DNA of 7,233 bases from NCBI GenBank assembly GCA_014804565.1, contig JAAUZN010000030.1, positions 11,982 through 19,214 on the forward strand. Direction: 5' to 3'. Shown here piece by piece: positions 4,186-7,233 of the stretch. This DNA is from Lachnospiraceae bacterium (GTDB taxonomy: Bacteria; Bacillota; Clostridia; Lachnospirales; Lachnospiraceae). Within the stretch, counting starts at the first letter, position 1; each line of letters begins with the position of its first letter. The translations under genes and the position numbers were made by a program. Below the pieces are notes generated by a model. That model was not told the origin of the DNA. It saw nothing but the letters and a program-made list of their open reading frames with translations, and did not search any database.

Positions 4186-5901
4186 TTATTCAGCAATATC
4201 TGCGTACATGAAGTACCAGTAACCGTATGCGGAATGCCAGCTTCCGGTAATCTTGCTGCTCTGTAACCAGAAGTCATTGTAGTAAGCCACCGGAATACAT
4301 CCGGCCTCCTCCATCAGGATATCCTCCGCCTCATGGAGTGCTTTGGAACGCTCTGCAGCATCCAAGGTAGTTCTGGATACATCCATAGCCGCATCGTAAG
4401 CCGCGTTGTTGAAATTACCATCGTTGTTACCGTTGGTGGAGTAGAGCAGATCCAGCATGTTGGAAGGATCGCTGTAGTCACCTACCCAGCCGTTACGCGC
4501 TGAATCATAGTCGCCGTTACGTCTCATAGGTGTGAAGCTTGCCCACTCAACGATATCTACCTGAAGATCAATACCCAGCTCACCCCATGCCTGCTGCAGA
4601 TACTCAGCCACTACCTTGTGGTAACCGGAATCGTTGGTAGAATAGCTGATGGAAGGGAAGCCTGCGCCGTCCGGATAGCCGGCATCTGCAAGAAGCTGCT
4701 TCGCCTCCTCCACATTCGCCTCATGGTTTGTGGTATCAATATAGGGCTGTCCGCCGTTTGCATTATCCATGAAGGAAGAACCGTCTGTGTCGATCCAGCC
4801 GGGACCCATGAAATTGCTTGCCGGAGAGTAGGTGCCCTGCATCAGGGTATTCGCCACATACTCACGGTCAATGGCAAGACTTAATGCCTTACGCACCTTA
4901 GGATCGTTGAAAGGCTCTCTCTCAGTATTCAGACTGAGATAATAAGTTCCGATAATAGGATCTACATAGAACTCATCGGTGCCAAGCAGGGAAGGGATCT
5001 CCTCTGTAGGCACATCCTTGATGAAGAGCACTTCTCCGGTCTGGAATGCACTGTAGGAAGCATTGGAATCCTCGATCAGGTTAAACTTGATAGCGTCAAG
5101 CTTAACTGCACCCGCGTTCCAGTAGTTCGGGTTCTTGGTGCACATGATATAAGAGTTCGGCACCCACTCGGAAATATAGAAGGGTCCGTTACAGATATAG
5201 GTATCTGCAGATACTGCCCAGGAATCGCCGTTGGCATCAATGGTAGCCTGCTGTACCGGACTTAAGGTAGCAAATGCCGCCAGAGAACCGAAGTAAGAGC
5301 AAGCGGAAGACAAATGCACTACAAATGTAGAATCATCCGTTGCCTCCACGGCAAGGGCTGAGATATTACCACCGATTGCCTCCTCGTAGCCCTCTACCAT
5401 GCTCAGAACTGTCTCAGCATAGGGAGCTGCCACCATAGGATCACAGACACGCTGCCAGCTGTATACGAAATCGTTTGCTGTCAGAGCAGAACCGTCAGAC
5501 CACTTCAGGCCGTCTCTTAAATGGAAAGTCCAGGTAAGACCGTCCTCAGAGATATCCCAGGTCTCCGCCTGACCGGGAGCCAGCTTACCGTCCTGGTCCA
5601 CGGTCAGAAGGCACTCGAATGTGTGTAAGATCATGTTACCGCCATCCACTGCACTGTTCAGAGCCGGATCGATGGTCTCAGGGTTAGGGCCGATCTGTAC
5701 GGAAAGAACCTTTCCGCCCGCAGATGCACTGCTGTCAGCAGGAGCTGCACTTTCAGAAGCCCCTCCCTCTGCCGCATCGCCCGAAGCATCGCCGGATTCA
5801 GCCGCAGGAGTCGTCGTGTTGCTGTCAGAACCGCCGCCGCACGCTGTCACGCCGACAACCATTGCCGCTGCCAGCATCAGCGCGATCACTTTCTTTTTCA
5901 T
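4186..5901 (-). CDS. oppA: Oligopeptide ABC transporter substrate-binding lipoprotein (SBP family 5)
   Basis: This 571-aa extracellular lipoprotein captures peptides and delivers them to the OppBC permease. The N-terminus is a lipoprotein signal: positive MKKK, a hydrophobic stretch, and lipobox VTAC with lipidated Cys21. Residues 22-63 form a Gly/Ser/Ala/Glu-rich flexible linker that tethers the domain to the membrane. The rest (64-571) fits an SBP_bac_5 fold, with family-typical SVQIGPNPETIDPALNSAVD near the start, GLTWTFHLRDGLKWSDG (about 120-136) and a later RKALSLAIDR segment. Length is normal for OppA. The ATG at 5901 follows AGGAGG with eight-base spacing. It is the last gene of the operon after oppF, separated by a stem-loop, and ends at the terminator 4122-4154. 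The symbol is given by family and context; dipeptide or other small-peptide preference cannot be excluded. Confidence 0.93.
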   Translation of the reverse strand: MKKKVIALMLAAAMVVGVTACGGGSDSNTTTPAAESGDASGDAAEGGASESAAPADSSASAGGKVLSVQIGPNPETIDPALNSAVDGGNMILHTFECLLTVDQDGKLAPGQAETWDISEDGLTWTFHLRDGLKWSDGSALTANDFVYSWQRVCDPMVAAPYAETVLSMVEGYEEAIGGNISALAVEATDDSTFVVHLSSACSYFGSLAAFATLSPVQQATIDANGDSWAVSADTYICNGPFYISEWVPNSYIMCTKNPNYWNAGAVKLDAIKFNLIEDSNASYSAFQTGEVLFIKDVPTEEIPSLLGTDEFYVDPIIGTYYLSLNTEREPFNDPKVRKALSLAIDREYVANTLMQGTYSPASNFMGPGWIDTDGSSFMDNANGGQPYIDTTNHEANVEEAKQLLADAGYPDGAGFPSISYSTNDSGYHKVVAEYLQQAWGELGIDLQVDIVEWASFTPMRRNGDYDSARNGWVGDYSDPSNMLDLLYSTNGNNDGNFNNAAYDAAMDVSRTTLDAAERSKALHEAEDILMEEAGCIPVAYYNDFWLQSSKITGSWHSAYGYWYFMYADIAE

Positions 5902-5928
5902 AATCGTTTCCTCCTCTTTCTATTTTGT

Positions 5929-5962
5929 AAGAAAACTCTCTTCTTTTTTGAAAGTTTTTCTT
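5929..5962 (-). other. Intercistronic stem-loop between oppF and oppA
   Basis: Plus-strand 5929-5940 pairs with 5950-5962 to give a 12-bp stem (one G-U pair, one bulged base) and a 9-base loop. No T-tract follows on the minus strand, so it does not look like a terminator. Stem-loops before binding-protein genes often protect or set the ends of a more abundant mRNA segment, which would suit the excess of binding protein over ATPase. The role is inferred; the pairing is visible. Confidence 0.45.
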
Positions 5963-5986
5963 ATCCACTTATTTTGTTTATCACAT

Positions 5987-6976
5987 CTAGTTGCACTTGT
6001 CAATATGGTGACAAGCGGAAAAATGTCCTTTTTCTACCTCTTTCCATGAAGGAACTTCCGCCGCACAGCGCTCATCCGCATAGGGACAGCGGGTCCGGAA
6101 AGTACATCCGGAGGGCGGATTTAAGGGACTTGGCACATCTCCCTCCAGCACGATACGATTGCTCTCTCTGGCCTGTTTCGGATCCGCGATGGGAATTGCA
6201 GAGATCAGGCTCTTCGTGTAAGGATGCAGGGGACGATCCACCAGCTCGTAGCTGTCCGCCAGTTCCACCATTCTCCCCAGATACATCACGCCGATGCGGT
6301 TGGAGATATGTTTTACCGCCGACAGGTCGTGGGCAATGAACAGATAAGTCAGTCCCATCTGCTCCTGCAGATCCTCAAACATATTGATCACCTGTGCCTG
6401 GATCGACACATCCAGCGCCGAGATCGGCTCGTCACAGACAATAAATTCAGGATGCACCGCCAGGGCTCTGGCGATACCCACACGCTGTCTCTGTCCGCCG
6501 GAAAACTCGTGGGGATAACGGTTTGCATGCTCGGAATTTAAACCCACCCGCTCCAGCATCTGTATGATCTGATCGTAACGGTCCTGTTTGCCGGACGCCA
6601 GCTTATGCACATCGATAGCCTCACCGACGATATCCCCCACCGTCATACGGGGATCCAGGCTGGCATAAGGATCCTGAAATACGATCTGCATCCTTTTTCT
6701 GTAGGGGAGCATGTCCGCAAACTGCTTTTTCTCCACATCGAAGATCACGTCCCCGTCAAAAGTAAATCTGCCTCCTGTAGGCTCATACAGGCGCAGCATG
6801 GCACGTCCCGTGGTGGTCTTGCCGCAGCCCGACTCTCCCACCAGACCCAGCGTTTCTCCCTTCTCAATATAGAAAGAAACATCATCCACTGCCCGGATAT
6901 ATTTTTTATTTTTTCCAAAGCCTCCCGCCGGAAAATACTGGCGCAAATGCTCTAATTCAATCAAATGCTCACTCAT
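5987..6976 (-). CDS. oppF: Oligopeptide ABC transporter ATP-binding protein OppF
   Basis: OppF is one of two ATPases that power peptide import. The 329-aa product has Walker A GESGCGKT (47-54), Q-loop Gln101 in [11 protein letters not shown], signature SGGQRQR (159-165), Walker B FIVCDEP (178-184), D-loop SALD and switch His216. The C-terminal Opp/Dpp extension contains [10 protein letters not shown] and cysteines at 291, 297, 304 and 322, the spacing associated with an iron-sulfur cluster in peptide-importer ATPases. Length is typical. The ATG at 6976 has GGAG six bases upstream, and ATGAGTGA shares eight bases with the oppD stop, showing translational coupling. The N-terminal insert [20 protein letters not shown] is characteristic of OppF rather than OppD. 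oppA follows after 85 nt. Confidence 0.96.
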   Translation of the reverse strand: MSEHLIELEHLRQYFPAGGFGKNKKYIRAVDDVSFYIEKGETLGLVGESGCGKTTTGRAMLRLYEPTGGRFTFDGDVIFDVEKKQFADMLPYRKRMQIVFQDPYASLDPRMTVGDIVGEAIDVHKLASGKQDRYDQIIQMLERVGLNSEHANRYPHEFSGGQRQRVGIARALAVHPEFIVCDEPISALDVSIQAQVINMFEDLQEQMGLTYLFIAHDLSAVKHISNRIGVMYLGRMVELADSYELVDRPLHPYTKSLISAIPIADPKQARESNRIVLEGDVPSPLNPPSGCTFRTRCPYADERCAAEVPSWKEVEKGHFSACHHIDKCN

Positions 6977-7233
6977 GGGACGCTCCTTTCTCCATCTCTT
7001 CCTTCTGGTTCAGCCAGCACTGTGTGTAATGCACCCTGTCAAAGGTGGTCACCGGCGGCATCTCCCGCAGACAGATCTGCATAGCCGCATCACAGCGGGG
7101 TGCGAAGGGACAACCTGCGGGCGGATTCAAGAGATCCACCGGCGTTCCCTCTATGGGGATCAGACGCTCATGCTCCTTGGTATCCAGCCGGGGGATCGAA
7201 CGGATCAACCCCTTCGTATACTGGTGCTTCGGA
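6969..7233 (-). CDS. oppD: Oligopeptide ABC transporter ATP-binding protein OppD, C-terminal part only
   Basis: Only the last 87 codons lie in the window; the gene continues past the right edge, with the reading frame open from 7232. The visible part is the C-terminal oligopeptide/dipeptide importer extension. It opens with HQYTKGLIRSIPRL (the usual HPYTKGLL region), then EGTPVDLLNPPAGCPFAPRC and two more cysteines, matching the four-cysteine pattern also present in OppF. No Walker motifs are visible because they lie outside. The stop overlaps the oppF start by eight bases. Assignment to OppD rather than DppD rests on its place before oppF and family resemblance. Confidence 0.9.
   Translation of the reverse strand, partial: PKHQYTKGLIRSIPRLDTKEHERLIPIEGTPVDLLNPPAGCPFAPRCDAAMQICLREMPPVTTFDRVHYTQCWLNQKEEMEKGASHE

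Noticed and set aside
5902..5986. A separate promoter for oppA in the gap after oppF
   Set aside because: No credible -35/-10 pair; the gap is dominated by the stem-loop, so cotranscription with oppF is simpler.

Overview
The window looks like a low-to-mid GC Clostridia chromosome, most likely a gut Lachnospiraceae. This is inferred from gene content (FMN riboswitch plus RibU, a Clostridia-type DUF3791/DUF3990 pair, a peptide transporter with a lipoprotein binding protein) and strong purine-rich ribosome binding sites; no rRNA or marker gene confirms it. Every supported gene lies on the minus strand, so the window is described here from high to low coordinates.

Region 7233-4122 is the distal part of an oligopeptide ABC importer operon. 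It holds the C-terminal end of OppD, complete OppF (8-nt overlap with oppD), an intercistronic stem-loop, and a complete OppA-type lipoprotein. A strong intrinsic terminator follows. The binding protein captures peptides outside the cell and OppD/OppF power import through permeases that must be encoded beyond the right edge.

Region 4042-3017 is a compact, AT-richer module of three overlapping genes: a DUF3791-like small protein, a DUF3990 protein that I read as an ADP-ribosyltransferase-fold enzyme, and an 84-aa protein I do not recognise. The layout resembles a toxin-antitoxin or effector-immunity cassette and is the best candidate here for an undescribed system.

Region 3013-1850 is a self-contained riboflavin uptake unit: promoter, FMN riboswitch, transcription terminator, the ECF substrate-binding subunit RibU, and an intrinsic terminator. 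High FMN should stop transcription before ribU.

Region 1913-1327 has no convincing gene but is rich in structure. It contains a 122-nt element that can fold as a three-way junction, a nearly symmetric dyad carrying promoter-like boxes on both strands, two sets of 11-bp-phased direct repeats of the OmpR-family regulator type next to -10-like boxes, and a pair of adjacent perfect hairpins.

Region 1326-1 holds a MacB/LolD-type ABC ATPase overlapping a membrane-fusion (HlyD/MacA-type) adaptor truncated by the left edge. These are two parts of a tripartite-like export system; its permease is probably just outside. The phased repeats upstream suggest control by a two-component system, which is common for exporters that respond to cell-envelope stress or antimicrobial peptides.
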